A stretch of DNA of 64,000 nt from CAZYJR01 sp964647905 (lineage in GTDB: Bacteria; Desulfobacterota; DSM-4660; Desulfatiglandales; HGW-15), in the NCBI GenBank assembly GCA_964647905.1, contig CAZYJR010000017.1:10547-74546 (forward strand), given 5' to 3'. Made by a program: the position numbers and the translations under genes. Positions 35,876 through 43,810 of the stretch are shown here, in pieces. Numbering within the stretch: the first letter of the stretch is position 1; each line of letters opens with the position of its first letter. The notes under the pieces were generated by a model, which was given only the letters and a program-made list of their open reading frames with translations, was not told the DNA's origin and searched no databases.

Positions 35876-37151
35876 CTTGCTCGTGCCGCCCGCCGCCGTC
35901 TCCCATGGGATCCTTGCCCCGGAAAGGCCTCGCGCGGCTGACGGATCGGTTCACCGGAAAACGAACGTTGAAGGTGGTGCCTTGCCCGGGCCGGCTGTCG
36001 AAGGAAATATCCCCGCTGTGGGCCTTTACCAGGTTATAGGTGACCGAGAGCCCCAATCCGGTGCCTCCCTGGGCCTGCCGATCGGTTACGAACGGATCGA
36101 AGGCCCTCCCCGCGATACTCTCGGGCACCCCGTTTCCGTTGTCAGAGACCCCCAGGATTATCTTCCCGTCATTGAGCCCTGTTGATATGCGAACCCGGCC
36201 CTCCGGCCGTCCTTCAACCGCCTGGACCGCGTTTATCAAGAGATTCAAGGTTATTTGCTCCAGGTTCTGGAGGTTCGCGTTCACCGGCGGGAGGTCCGGT
36301 GAGAGGTCCAGAACGAGGTTTACCCCGGATTTCCGGAGTGTTGTCTGCGTCAAGCGGACCGCGTTTTCCACTGCGGTGTTCAAGTCCACCGGGATCCTCT
36401 CCGCCGCATTGGAACGGCGGGAAAAGTTCTTCAGGTCGGTTACGATTCTGGCAATACGGTTCGCGGCCATGTCCATGTTGGATAGGAGCTGCCTCATGTT
36501 CTCCTTGAGGAACTCGTAGGGAAGCCCCCCGTAGTTGCCCCCGGGGGCTCTGGCCTCGGCCTCGTCCAGCACCGGCTCCATGTCCTCCCAGACGCGCTGG
36601 AGCAGCGGGGTGTTAAAGATTATCTGGTTTATGGGGTTGTTGATTTCGTGCGCCACCCCGGCCACGAGCACGCCCAAGGCGTCCATCTTCTGCGCTTGGA
36701 GGAGTTGTTCCTGGCTCCTGCCCAAGGCCTCCTGGGCTTCCACCCGGTCTGTTACGTCCTGGAGCACGAGGACAAGCCCCGAGACCGAACCGCCTTGATC
36801 AGAGACCGGCATCAGGCTCCAGTCCCAGTAGCTCGAGGCGCCGGTCGATCCGGGACGCGGCTCGGAGCGCCTGGCCGCGGCGAACAAGGGCTTCCCGGTC
36901 TCCATGACCCGCCGGATTATGCCTTCGTTTTCCGGGTCTTGATGCAGCTCGAAGTAGCTCCTCCCTGCCAGCTCCTCGGGCCGCATGTTGTGCATCTCGG
37001 CATACGATCGGTTGACTCGGACATAGCCCAGGTTCCGGTCCAGATAGGCGATCTTCAAATGCCCACTGTCGAGAATCGCCTCCAGGATCCCCCTGGTGTC
37101 CAGTGCGGCGTCTTCGGGCGGGCGGCTGAAGGCTAAATCTCGAACCGGCAT
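35856..37151 (-). CDS. PAS-domain sensor histidine kinase
   Basis: A soluble sensor kinase of about 431 residues. An N-terminal PAS domain (ILDSGHLKIAYLDRNLGYVRVN and a PAC-like VLQDVTDRVEAQEAL) is followed by a HisKA region with the phosphoacceptor in VAGVAHEINNPIN. The HATPase domain has NLLINAVQA (N box), VSDNGNGVP (G1), DPFVTDRQAQGGTGLGLSV (F and G2) and GQGTTFNV. No membrane helix is seen, so it senses a cytoplasmic cue. The ATG at 37151 has a GAGAG ribosome site; a GTG at 37229 is an alternative. It partners the overlapping NtrC-type gene. Confidence 0.93.
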   Translation of the reverse strand: MPVRDLAFSRPPEDAALDTRGILEAILDSGHLKIAYLDRNLGYVRVNRSYAEMHNMRPEELAGRSYFELHQDPENEGIIRRVMETGKPLFAAARRSEPRPGSTGASSYWDWSLMPVSDQGGSVSGLVLVLQDVTDRVEAQEALGRSQEQLLQAQKMDALGVLVAGVAHEINNPINQIIFNTPLLQRVWEDMEPVLDEAEARAPGGNYGGLPYEFLKENMRQLLSNMDMAANRIARIVTDLKNFSRRSNAAERIPVDLNTAVENAVRLTQTTLRKSGVNLVLDLSPDLPPVNANLQNLEQITLNLLINAVQAVEGRPEGRVRISTGLNDGKIILGVSDNGNGVPESIAGRAFDPFVTDRQAQGGTGLGLSVTYNLVKAHSGDISFDSRPGQGTTFNVRFPVNRSVSRARPFRGKDPMGDGGGRHEQDGIRTP

Positions 37152-37327
37152 GTCTTCTGCTCTCTCTCGCAAAGTACCTGTATGAAAACCAATAAACAGG
37201 AGGATACGGAATGCCTTGTCAAAACTCACATATCTTCGCTCGAGGCGAAGCGGAGATCAAATAATGTACAGTATTTAACATAGGAAGTGTCCGATGTCCA
37301 TAACAATTTGGTCGGACGCCTCCGCCC

Positions 37328-38530
37328 TCATACCATGACCGGGGCGTCCGGGAAGCGGTTCAACCGTTCCATGCCCTCCGGGCGGACAACAAAGTTGTTC
37401 TCAACGCCCACCACTCCTCTCCCCGGGAAGACGACCTTGGGCTCCAAGGCCACCACCATGCCCTCCTTGAGGACAAAGGACCCCCGGTCGCTTATGACCG
37501 GCCACTCGTCCAGCTCGAGCCCCACGCCGTGCCCGAGAAAGGACACGGGTTCCGGATACCCCATGAAGCCGGATTCCAGTCCGGCCTCACGGGCCATACG
37601 GATGGCAAGGGCGTAGAGCTCGGCCGCCGGGGTCCCCGGACTGCCTGCGGCCGCCACGGCGTCTTGGATCTCCCGCATGACCCCGCATGCCCGGGTCAAC
37701 TCCTCAGGGAGCTTTCCCAGGGAGAAGACCCGTGCCTGGTCCGCTGTGTACCCGGCCGAGGCGGCGGTATAGTCCACCATGACCGGCTCGTTGGGCCTGA
37801 TCCGACCCCAGCCCGCCCCCTGGCTGAACCATGGACCCAGGCCCGGCCCTGCGGTGGGGCCGAATGTCCCGCCCGGAACGGCTCCGCTCTTGCCGGTCAA
37901 TATGTGCCCGTAGGTGGCCTCCGCGTTGAAAGCCCGGGTCCTGGTCAACCCCGGGTGGCCGTTTTCCCTGTAAAAGCCCTCGGCCCTGAGGGCCAGCTCG
38001 GTTTCGTTTTTCGACTCCAGCAGAAACTCCGGGATTCGCTCAAGCAGTCGATCTCCCAGCTCCGCCGCCTCCCTGATCCTGGAGATCTCGTAGGGCGTCT
38101 TTACCATCCTGACCCTGCGGATGAGCCCGGAGACATCCACCGGCCTCGCTTTTGGAAAGAGCTTCAGGTACTGGAGATACAGGGCCGCCGGAATTACGTC
38201 CAATTCCAGGCCCAGCCGTTCGGGGTCCCGCCCCAGGGCCTCCCGGACCAGACCCGGCACCGCTGAGAGGCCGGTCAGGGGCACCGGCTCATCCAGGGGG
38301 GAGTCGGCCGCGGCCCTCTGCATGCTCTTTTTCACCATCAATAGCGGAGGCCCGGAGGCCGGGATCCACAAATGCGCGTCCTGATCCGTGCCGCTGAAGT
38401 AGTAGAGGTCCGCCTTTTGGACCACCAGGGCCCCGCACACCCCCTGTTTTTCCAGGAGCGCCCGGAGCCTCCCGATCCTGCCCAGTATCTCCTCCCCGGT
38501 AAGCGGCTCAACCATGGCCTCTCCGCTCAT
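37328..38530 (-). CDS. M24-family aminopeptidase (Xaa-Pro peptidase type)
   Basis: A 400-residue metallopeptidase with a creatinase-like N-terminal domain (VVQKADLYYFSGTDQDAHLW) and a pita-bread M24 catalytic domain. Putative metal ligands are the Asp residues in VDYTAASAGYTADQAR, the His in GHGVGLELDEWP, and the Glu residues in ALEPKVVF and VGVENNFVV. It would cleave Xaa-Pro dipeptides or related substrates. The ATG at 38530 follows AGGAGGGGG; the open frame upstream is not conserved-looking. It is divergent from nadA. Confidence 0.9.
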   Translation of the reverse strand: MSGEAMVEPLTGEEILGRIGRLRALLEKQGVCGALVVQKADLYYFSGTDQDAHLWIPASGPPLLMVKKSMQRAAADSPLDEPVPLTGLSAVPGLVREALGRDPERLGLELDVIPAALYLQYLKLFPKARPVDVSGLIRRVRMVKTPYEISRIREAAELGDRLLERIPEFLLESKNETELALRAEGFYRENGHPGLTRTRAFNAEATYGHILTGKSGAVPGGTFGPTAGPGLGPWFSQGAGWGRIRPNEPVMVDYTAASAGYTADQARVFSLGKLPEELTRACGVMREIQDAVAAAGSPGTPAAELYALAIRMAREAGLESGFMGYPEPVSFLGHGVGLELDEWPVISDRGSFVLKEGMVVALEPKVVFPGRGVVGVENNFVVRPEGMERLNRFPDAPVMV

Positions 38531-38665
38531 CCCCCTCCTATTCCACCTCCTGCTGTTGCGCCCGGCAAACACCTTGACTTCGATTCCCGGAAATTCCAAG
38601 GTATGTCATAGATGATCCCCGTGTGCGGCTTCAGTTCAAAAACATGGAAAAAGGGACTCTGCATA

Positions 38666-39577
38666 ATGGAAGATCTGAAACCGAAAATCAGACGGCTGGC
38701 CGAGGAACGCAACGCGATAATCCTAGCCCACAACTACCAAGTGCCCGAGGTCCAGGAGACGGCGGACATTTGCGCCGACTCCCTGGAGCTCTCCATGCAG
38801 GCCTCCCGGACCGATGCGGATGTCATCGTATTCTGCGGGGTCCGCTTCATGGCGGAGACCGCGTCCATACTCTCTCCGGAAAAGACCGTCCTGCTCCCGG
38901 CCGAGGGAGCGGGTTGTCCAATGGCTGACATGATCTCAGCCGAGGACGTGAGGGCTCGGAGGGCCGCTTCCCCGGGCGTGTTTGTGCTAAGCTATGTCAA
39001 TACCACCGCCGAGGTCAAGGCCGAAAGCGACATCTGTTGCACATCGGCAAACGCAGTGGCCGTGGGGATGAGCGTGGACCCGGAGCTGAGGATCTTCATG
39101 ACTCCGGACCGCAACCTGGCCCGGTACACCATAAGAAAGACCGGCAGGGACATGGACTACTGGGACGGCTACTGTATCGTGCACGACAGGTTGAGGGCGG
39201 AAAGGGTGAGGGAGGTCAAGGCCGCACACCCCGGGGCCTTGTTCGTGGCCCACCCCGAGTGCCGTCCCGAGGTCCTGGAACTCGCCGATGCGGTCAAGAG
39301 CACATCGGGAATGCTGGCCTTCGCCAGGGAGACGGATCACCGGGAGTTCATCATCGGTACGGAGACGGGCCTGCTCCATCCCCTGGGCAAGGCTAACCCG
39401 GACAAGGTCTTCATCCCGGTCGACCCGGCCATGGTCTGCAGGAACATGAAGAAGACCGGCCTGCCCCAGGTCCTCAGGGCCCTCGAGTCCATGACGCCCG
39501 AGGTCAAGGTCCCGGAGGAGATCAGGATCAGGGCCAAGGACGCGGTCGACCGCATGCTCGCCGTGCCCAAAGACTGA
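38666..39577 (+). CDS. nadA: Quinolinate synthase
   Basis: [4Fe-4S] enzyme that condenses iminoaspartate with dihydroxyacetone phosphate in NAD biosynthesis. The 303-residue sequence has the conserved AHNYQVPEVQE and the SDICCTSANAV region. The three cluster cysteines are expected in VIVFCGVRFMAE, DICC and PAMVCRNMKKTGL. Other family stretches are HPECRPEV and GTETGLLHPL. The ATG at 38666 starts the conserved domain; an ATG at 38612 would add 18 residues. No nadB or nadC is adjacent. A GGGGTCGGG repeat begins 9 bases after the stop. Confidence 0.95.
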   Translation: MEDLKPKIRRLAEERNAIILAHNYQVPEVQETADICADSLELSMQASRTDADVIVFCGVRFMAETASILSPEKTVLLPAEGAGCPMADMISAEDVRARRAASPGVFVLSYVNTTAEVKAESDICCTSANAVAVGMSVDPELRIFMTPDRNLARYTIRKTGRDMDYWDGYCIVHDRLRAERVREVKAAHPGALFVAHPECRPEVLELADAVKSTSGMLAFARETDHREFIIGTETGLLHPLGKANPDKVFIPVDPAMVCRNMKKTGLPQVLRALESMTPEVKVPEEIRIRAKDAVDRMLAVPKD

Positions 39578-39585
39578 TGAGATCG

Positions 39586-39600
39586 GGGGTCGGGTATTAA
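39586..39600. repeat. GGGGTCGGG-type repeat remnant after nadA
   Basis: GGGGTCGGGTATTAA matches 14 of 15 bases of the left-arm head of the large palindrome at 24056. It follows the nadA stop by 8 bases and overlaps the stop codon of the convergent methyltransferase gene. A second GGGGTCA follows at 39606. Only one arm is present. Confidence 0.5.
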
Positions 39601-40352
39601 GGCTTGGGGTCACGACTTCTTTCGGCGTACCAGTCGATCTGCCTGCACACCCCGCGGATTATGCGCACATCCCTGGCCCTGAGCGGGACCCTGGAGAGGA
39701 ACCTCCGGATGTTCGTCATCCAGTGCTCGGGATTCTGGGGGTCCAGGAACCCGATCTTCTGTAGCACTTCCCTCATGTGCTCGTACATCCCCTCCAGCTC
39801 GAACCGGTCGGCCAGCCTGGGCTCGGCCGGGACCGAAGGCCCGCGGCTCGCCAGGAAGATCTCGTAGCAAAAGACCATAACCGCCTGGGCCAGGTTGAGG
39901 GAGGAAAACCCGGCGTTGGGTATGGTGGCTATGGTGTGGCAATAGCGGAGATGGTAATTGGAAAGCCCCCTGTCCTCCGGCCCGAACAGGATGGCGGCCA
40001 GGTTCTCTTGGGCTATTGGGGCGAGCTCCCCTGCCAGGGCCCGCGGCTCGGTCATGGCCGGCCTGTGAGACCCGAGCCGCGCGGTGGTCCCGACCACGTA
40101 CTCGTAAGGGCCGACGGCCTCGAGTAGATCCCGGTGGACCTCCATTCCCTCGATCACATCAATGGAGGTGCCCGTGGCGGTCTTGAGGATGCGGGATAAA
40201 TCGCAGTTCTTGGGATTGACCAGGGCGAGCCTGTTGATCCCCATGTTGTGCATGGCCCTGGCCGCGGACCCTATGTTCTCCGGGATCTGGGGTTCCACCA
40301 GGACGATGCCTATGTTCTCCGGCCTCAAACGGCCCGCTTCCCGCCGCTGCAC
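39597..40352 (-). CDS. TrmJ-like SPOUT RNA methyltransferase
   Basis: A 251-residue SpoU/TrmJ-type 2'-O-methyltransferase. It starts with the family opening IGIVLVEPQIPENIGSAARA, then the central LFGPEDRGLSNYHL and C-terminal SSLNLAQAVMVFCYEI motifs, followed by a TrmJ-like helical extension. It probably modifies position 32 of the tRNA anticodon loop (TrmJ function), though other targets are possible. The GTG at 40352 is fixed by a GGAGGAGG site. It is convergent with nadA. Confidence 0.88.
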   Translation of the reverse strand: MQRREAGRLRPENIGIVLVEPQIPENIGSAARAMHNMGINRLALVNPKNCDLSRILKTATGTSIDVIEGMEVHRDLLEAVGPYEYVVGTTARLGSHRPAMTEPRALAGELAPIAQENLAAILFGPEDRGLSNYHLRYCHTIATIPNAGFSSLNLAQAVMVFCYEIFLASRGPSVPAEPRLADRFELEGMYEHMREVLQKIGFLDPQNPEHWMTNIRRFLSRVPLRARDVRIIRGVCRQIDWYAERSRDPKP

Positions 40353-40443
40353 GCCCGACCTCCTCCATACTCGCTCGTGCCCCACTGACTATAAGCCATC
40401 CCGGCCCGTCCATCAAGGCGTGCTCTCGCAGAGACTTCACGTC

Positions 40444-40472
40444 TTGATATCAGACCCGGCTCCCCCTATACT
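40444..40472 (+). promoter_or_regulatory. Near-consensus sigma-70 promoter before the acyl-CoA dehydrogenase pseudogene
   Basis: TTGATA (40444-40449) and TATACT (40467-40472) are exactly 17 bases apart, 44 bases upstream of the ATG at 40516. Transcription of the broken gene, and possibly of the DUF1786 gene behind it, may still start here. Confidence 0.6.
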
Positions 40473-40515
40473 GCCCGAGACCTTCGGGTACATCAGCCGG
40501 AACAGGGCGGTGAGA

Positions 40516-41290
40516 ATGGATTTTGATCTTTCAAAGGAACAGCAGGATATCAAGACCGCGGCCAGGGAGTTCGCCGAGATCGCCAGGGAGTGCGACAGGG
40601 AGGAGAGGTATCCCACGGAGCTGGTCAAGAAGGCGGCCGAGCTGGGATTCATAGGTATAAACCTGCCCGAGGAATACGGCGGGAGCGGATACGGGTACCT
40701 GGAGAAGTGCCTGGTAACCGAGGGGTTCTGGAGGGTGGATCCGGGCCTCTGACACAGCGGAGCTCCATTTCAATGACGTGCGCGTGCCGGTGGAAAACCT
40801 GGTGGGCGAGGAAGGCAAGGGCTTTTATCAGTTCATGGAGTTTTTCAATCGGACCAGGATCCACGTGGGCGCCGAAGGGGTGGGAATCGCCCAAGGGGCC
40901 ATGGAAAGGGCGATTGATCACGCAGGGAAGAGGGAGCAGTTCGGCCGCACCCTGGGGTCATTTCAAGCCGTACAGTTCAAGATAGCCGAGATGGCCACGC
41001 GCATCCGGGCGTCAAGGAACCTGGTCTTCGAGGCGGCCTGCAGGGCCGACAAGGGAAGGCCTGACCACAAGCTTACCGCCATGGCCAAGTGGTTCGCCGG
41101 GGAGACCGCTGTCAGGGCCGCCGACGAGGCCCTTCAGATTCACGGCGGCTACGGTTACATGGGAGACTACGACATCGAGCGGTTCTACCGGGACGCCAAG
41201 ATCATCGAGATCTACGAGGGGACAAAGGAGATCGAGAAGCTGATCATCTCCCGCGCCCTCCTGCCCGGGGGCAAGTCCACACCCGGATAG
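40516..41290 (+). pseudogene. Acyl-CoA dehydrogenase with internal deletion
   Basis: The 5' part (40516-40752, 78 codons) encodes the N-terminal alpha domain of an acyl-CoA dehydrogenase (DFDLSKEQQDI through GYGYLEKCL) and stops at a TGA. The 3' part, in another frame from about 40753, encodes the end of the beta domain (HFNDVRVPVENLVGEEGKGF) and the C-terminal helical domain with QIHGGYGYMGD, IYEGTKEIEKLI. A normal enzyme has about 380 residues; roughly 125 residues of the middle domain, with much of the FAD-contact region, are missing. An out-of-frame deletion of about 0.4 kb explains this, so no working enzyme is expected. Confidence 0.88.
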
Positions 41291-41327
41291 CTGAGGCCGG
41301 GTCCGAGTCTTCGTTCGGGGCGTTATC

Positions 41328-42389
41328 ATGAGATTTCTGGCGATAGACGTTGGTGCAGGCACAATGGACCTCCTCTTCCATGATAAGGAGGGGGGAATCC
41401 ACTACAAGGCAGTGGTGAAGTCCCCGGTACGGTATCTGGCCGAGCAGGCCGAGTCCCTGGAGGGAGACCTGCTGATCGACGGCTGCGAGATGGGCGGCGG
41501 GCCGGTCACCGAGGTCTTGAGGCGCAGGGCCCGGGAGCGCAAGGTGGTGATGTCCGCCCGGGCGGCTCTCACATTGAACCACGACATGGAAAAAGTCCGA
41601 TCCTGGGGCATCAGGGTTGTGGAGGAGCAGGAGGCCAGGGTCTTGATGGACGAGAACGAGGACCGCTCAGGCCGGCTCACCCTGATGGACGTGGACCCGG
41701 ACAGGATAAGATCCATAGTGGAAGGCTTCGGTGTGCCTTTCGCCTTTGACGCGGTCGGTGTATGCGCCCAGGACCATGGAGCGCCCCCTGCCGGAATGAG
41801 CCACCTGGATTATCGGCACAAGCTCTTCAAGGATGCGCTGGACAAAGACCCTTTCCCGCATTCGCTCGCTTACGCCATGGACGAGATCCCGCCCACCTTG
41901 GGCAGACTGCGGGCCCTGGCACGCAGCGCAAGCCTGCTTCCCACTGGTGAGGTTTGGGTGATGGACAGCGGCATGGCCGCGGTTTGCGGGGCCTCCGCCG
42001 ATCCGGAGGCAGAGGGCCGGAAGAGGATCATAGCCCTGGATGTGGCCACCTCCCACACCCTGGTCGCCGCCCTCGAAGAGGGCCGGATAGCGGGCCTGGT
42101 GGAGTACCACACCAGGGATGTCACCAGGGAGCGCCTGGAGGAGATAATCGTCGCCCTGGCCGATGGAGAGATCGACCACGCCCGGGTCCTCAGTGAAGGA
42201 GGCCACGGGGCCTATCTGCGGAAGGCGTTGGGATACCGCTCGGTGGAAACCATTCTGGCCACCGGCCCCAAGAGGGGCCTGCTCGAGGGATCCCGCCTCC
42301 CGATCCTGCGGGGGGCTCCGCTCGGAGACAACATGATGACGGGGACCTGGGGGCTCCTGCAGGCCGTTCGGCGGCGCAAGGGAGGATAG
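41328..42389 (+). CDS. DUF1786 family protein (ASKHA-like ATPase fold suspected)
   Basis: A 353-residue protein that I match to DUF1786, a family of unknown function often annotated as pyruvate formate-lyase-activating-enzyme-like. The N-terminal AIDVGAGTMDLLF looks like the phosphate-1 motif of the sugar kinase/Hsp70/actin fold. ALDVATSHTLVAALEEGRI at about 227 looks like a second phosphate loop, and LSEGGHGAYLRKAL could be the adenosine motif. No radical SAM cysteine motif is present, so the usual annotation seems misleading. It follows the dehydrogenase remnant by 37 bases. Confidence 0.75.
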   Translation: MRFLAIDVGAGTMDLLFHDKEGGIHYKAVVKSPVRYLAEQAESLEGDLLIDGCEMGGGPVTEVLRRRARERKVVMSARAALTLNHDMEKVRSWGIRVVEEQEARVLMDENEDRSGRLTLMDVDPDRIRSIVEGFGVPFAFDAVGVCAQDHGAPPAGMSHLDYRHKLFKDALDKDPFPHSLAYAMDEIPPTLGRLRALARSASLLPTGEVWVMDSGMAAVCGASADPEAEGRKRIIALDVATSHTLVAALEEGRIAGLVEYHTRDVTRERLEEIIVALADGEIDHARVLSEGGHGAYLRKALGYRSVETILATGPKRGLLEGSRLPILRGAPLGDNMMTGTWGLLQAVRRRKGG

Positions 42390-42391
42390 AC

Positions 42392-42502
42392 GTGCCCGAG
42401 CTTCCCTAGACCTTTATCATCCTCCGCCGGGGCAAGGATCAAGAGTGTCCAAAGTGCGGGAGTCCCTTCGGCTCGTTCAAGATGTCCGGCAGGACGGGTT
42501 AG
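42392..42502 (+). pseudogene. mutM (formamidopyrimidine-DNA glycosylase) remnant
   Basis: Behind a GGAGG site, GTG starts the codons V-P-E-L-P, identical to the invariant MutM start (M)PELP. An in-frame TAG follows, and then the same frame reads RRGKDQECPKCGSPF and KMSGRTG to a TAG at 42500. This aligns without gaps with the MutM C-terminal zinc finger (R-x-G-x4-C-P-x-C-G-x-P-x7-G-R). About 230 central residues and the last cysteine pair are missing, so it is a doubly truncated pseudogene. The 3' end overlaps wecB on the other strand. Confidence 0.6.
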
Positions 42503-43619
42503 TCCCGGGCCCGCCGCCAAGAGTAGGCCCCCCGGCGGCCGCTATGGACCGCACCACCCGCTCGGCTGTGCGACCGTCCCACAGATCCGGTATGCTCCCC
42601 TTGGAGCCCCGGCCCTCCAGGATCTCCTCCACGCGGGCCGGCAGGTCTTCCAAGGTGCAGAGCCGGTTGGTCCCCTGGGTCACGGTAATGGGGCGTTCGG
42701 TGTTTGGGCGCAGGGTCAGGCATGGGATCCCGAGGTAGGTGGTCTCTTCCTGGATGCCGCCGGAGTCGGTTATGGCCAGGCCTGCGTTGAAAACCAGGTT
42801 CATGAACTCGATGTAACCGAGCGGGGGCACACACTGAATGAAAGGGGCCTCTTCCAGAGTGCGCATCAGGTCGTGCTCCAGGAGGTTCTTGCGCGTGCGG
42901 GGGTGGACGGGGAAAATGAGCTCCACCTTCCCGGACACTTCCGCCAGGACCGCACAGGCCTTCTCCAGGATAGCCGGGTCGTCCACGTTTGCCGGCCTGT
43001 GCAGGGTCACCACACCGTATTCCCTTCGGCGCAGGCCGTGCTCTTCAAAGACCGGCCTGGCCTCGATGCCGGGGCGCAGCATCTCCAGTGAGTCGATCAT
43101 GATGTTGCCCACGCGGACGATTCTCTCCTTGGGGACGCCCTCCCGCAGCAGGTTCTCATCCCCGTCAGGCGAAGGGGTCCAGAGTATTTCGGCCAGGGCG
43201 TCCGTGACCACCCGGTTGATCTCCTCGGGCATTGTGCGGTCAAAGGACCGCAGCCCGGCCTCGAGGTGCGCCACCCGGATTCCCAGCTTGACCGCGGCCA
43301 GGGTGGCGGCCGCGGTGGAGTTGACATCCCCGACCACCACCACCAGGTCCGGGGGTGTGTCCAGGAGCACCTTCTCGTAAGCGATCATCACCCGGCCGGT
43401 CTGCTCGGCGTGAGAGCCGCTGCCCACGCCCAGATGAATATGGGGCTCCGGCAGGGCCAGGTCCCGGAAAAAGGCGTCCGACATGTTCAGGTCGTAGTGC
43501 TGGCCGGTGTGTACGATTAAGGGATCCCCCCAGGGCTCCCACTCGAGTGCGTGGTAGAGCGGAGCGATCTTCATGAAGTTCGGCCGGGCGGCTGCTATCA
43601 GATGGATCTGGTTCTTCAT
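42477..43619 (-). CDS. wecB: UDP-N-acetylglucosamine 2-epimerase (non-hydrolysing)
   Basis: Interconverts UDP-GlcNAc and UDP-ManNAc for surface polysaccharide synthesis. The 380-residue GT-B-fold enzyme has IAAARPNFMKIAPL, VHTGQHYD, VVGDVNSTAAATLAA, HLEAGLRSFDRTMPEEINR, VVTLHRPANVDD and ITDSGGIQEETTYLG, all in family order. The ATG at 43619 starts the conserved region. It is isolated from other sugar genes and divergent from the radical SAM gene. Its last ~9 codons overlap the mutM remnant antisense. Confidence 0.94.
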   Translation of the reverse strand: MKNQIHLIAAARPNFMKIAPLYHALEWEPWGDPLIVHTGQHYDLNMSDAFFRDLALPEPHIHLGVGSGSHAEQTGRVMIAYEKVLLDTPPDLVVVVGDVNSTAAATLAAVKLGIRVAHLEAGLRSFDRTMPEEINRVVTDALAEILWTPSPDGDENLLREGVPKERIVRVGNIMIDSLEMLRPGIEARPVFEEHGLRRREYGVVTLHRPANVDDPAILEKACAVLAEVSGKVELIFPVHPRTRKNLLEHDLMRTLEEAPFIQCVPPLGYIEFMNLVFNAGLAITDSGGIQEETTYLGIPCLTLRPNTERPITVTQGTNRLCTLEDLPARVEEILEGRGSKGSIPDLWDGRTAERVVRSIAAAGGPTLGGGPGTNPSCRTS

Positions 43620-43810
43620 GGATTCGGGATCTCCTGCTCTCGGACAAACAATGCTCCCCGGCTGGCCGGACGCTAAACCGTAATCCGGTTGGGATGCAAA
43701 ATCAAGCATTAAGGGCCCGGATCACAGCCCGGGGATCTTGAATATGAAGCCGGGAGACATTATGTTCCTACTTATCGTGCAGCACATACGATTCTCGGGA
43801 GAGTGAACAT

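Noticed and set aside
42392..42502. In-frame TAG read as pyrrolysine in a small zinc-ribbon gene
   Set aside because: The sequence before and after the TAG matches the two ends of MutM, so an internal deletion explains the stop better; no Pyl machinery is in the window.
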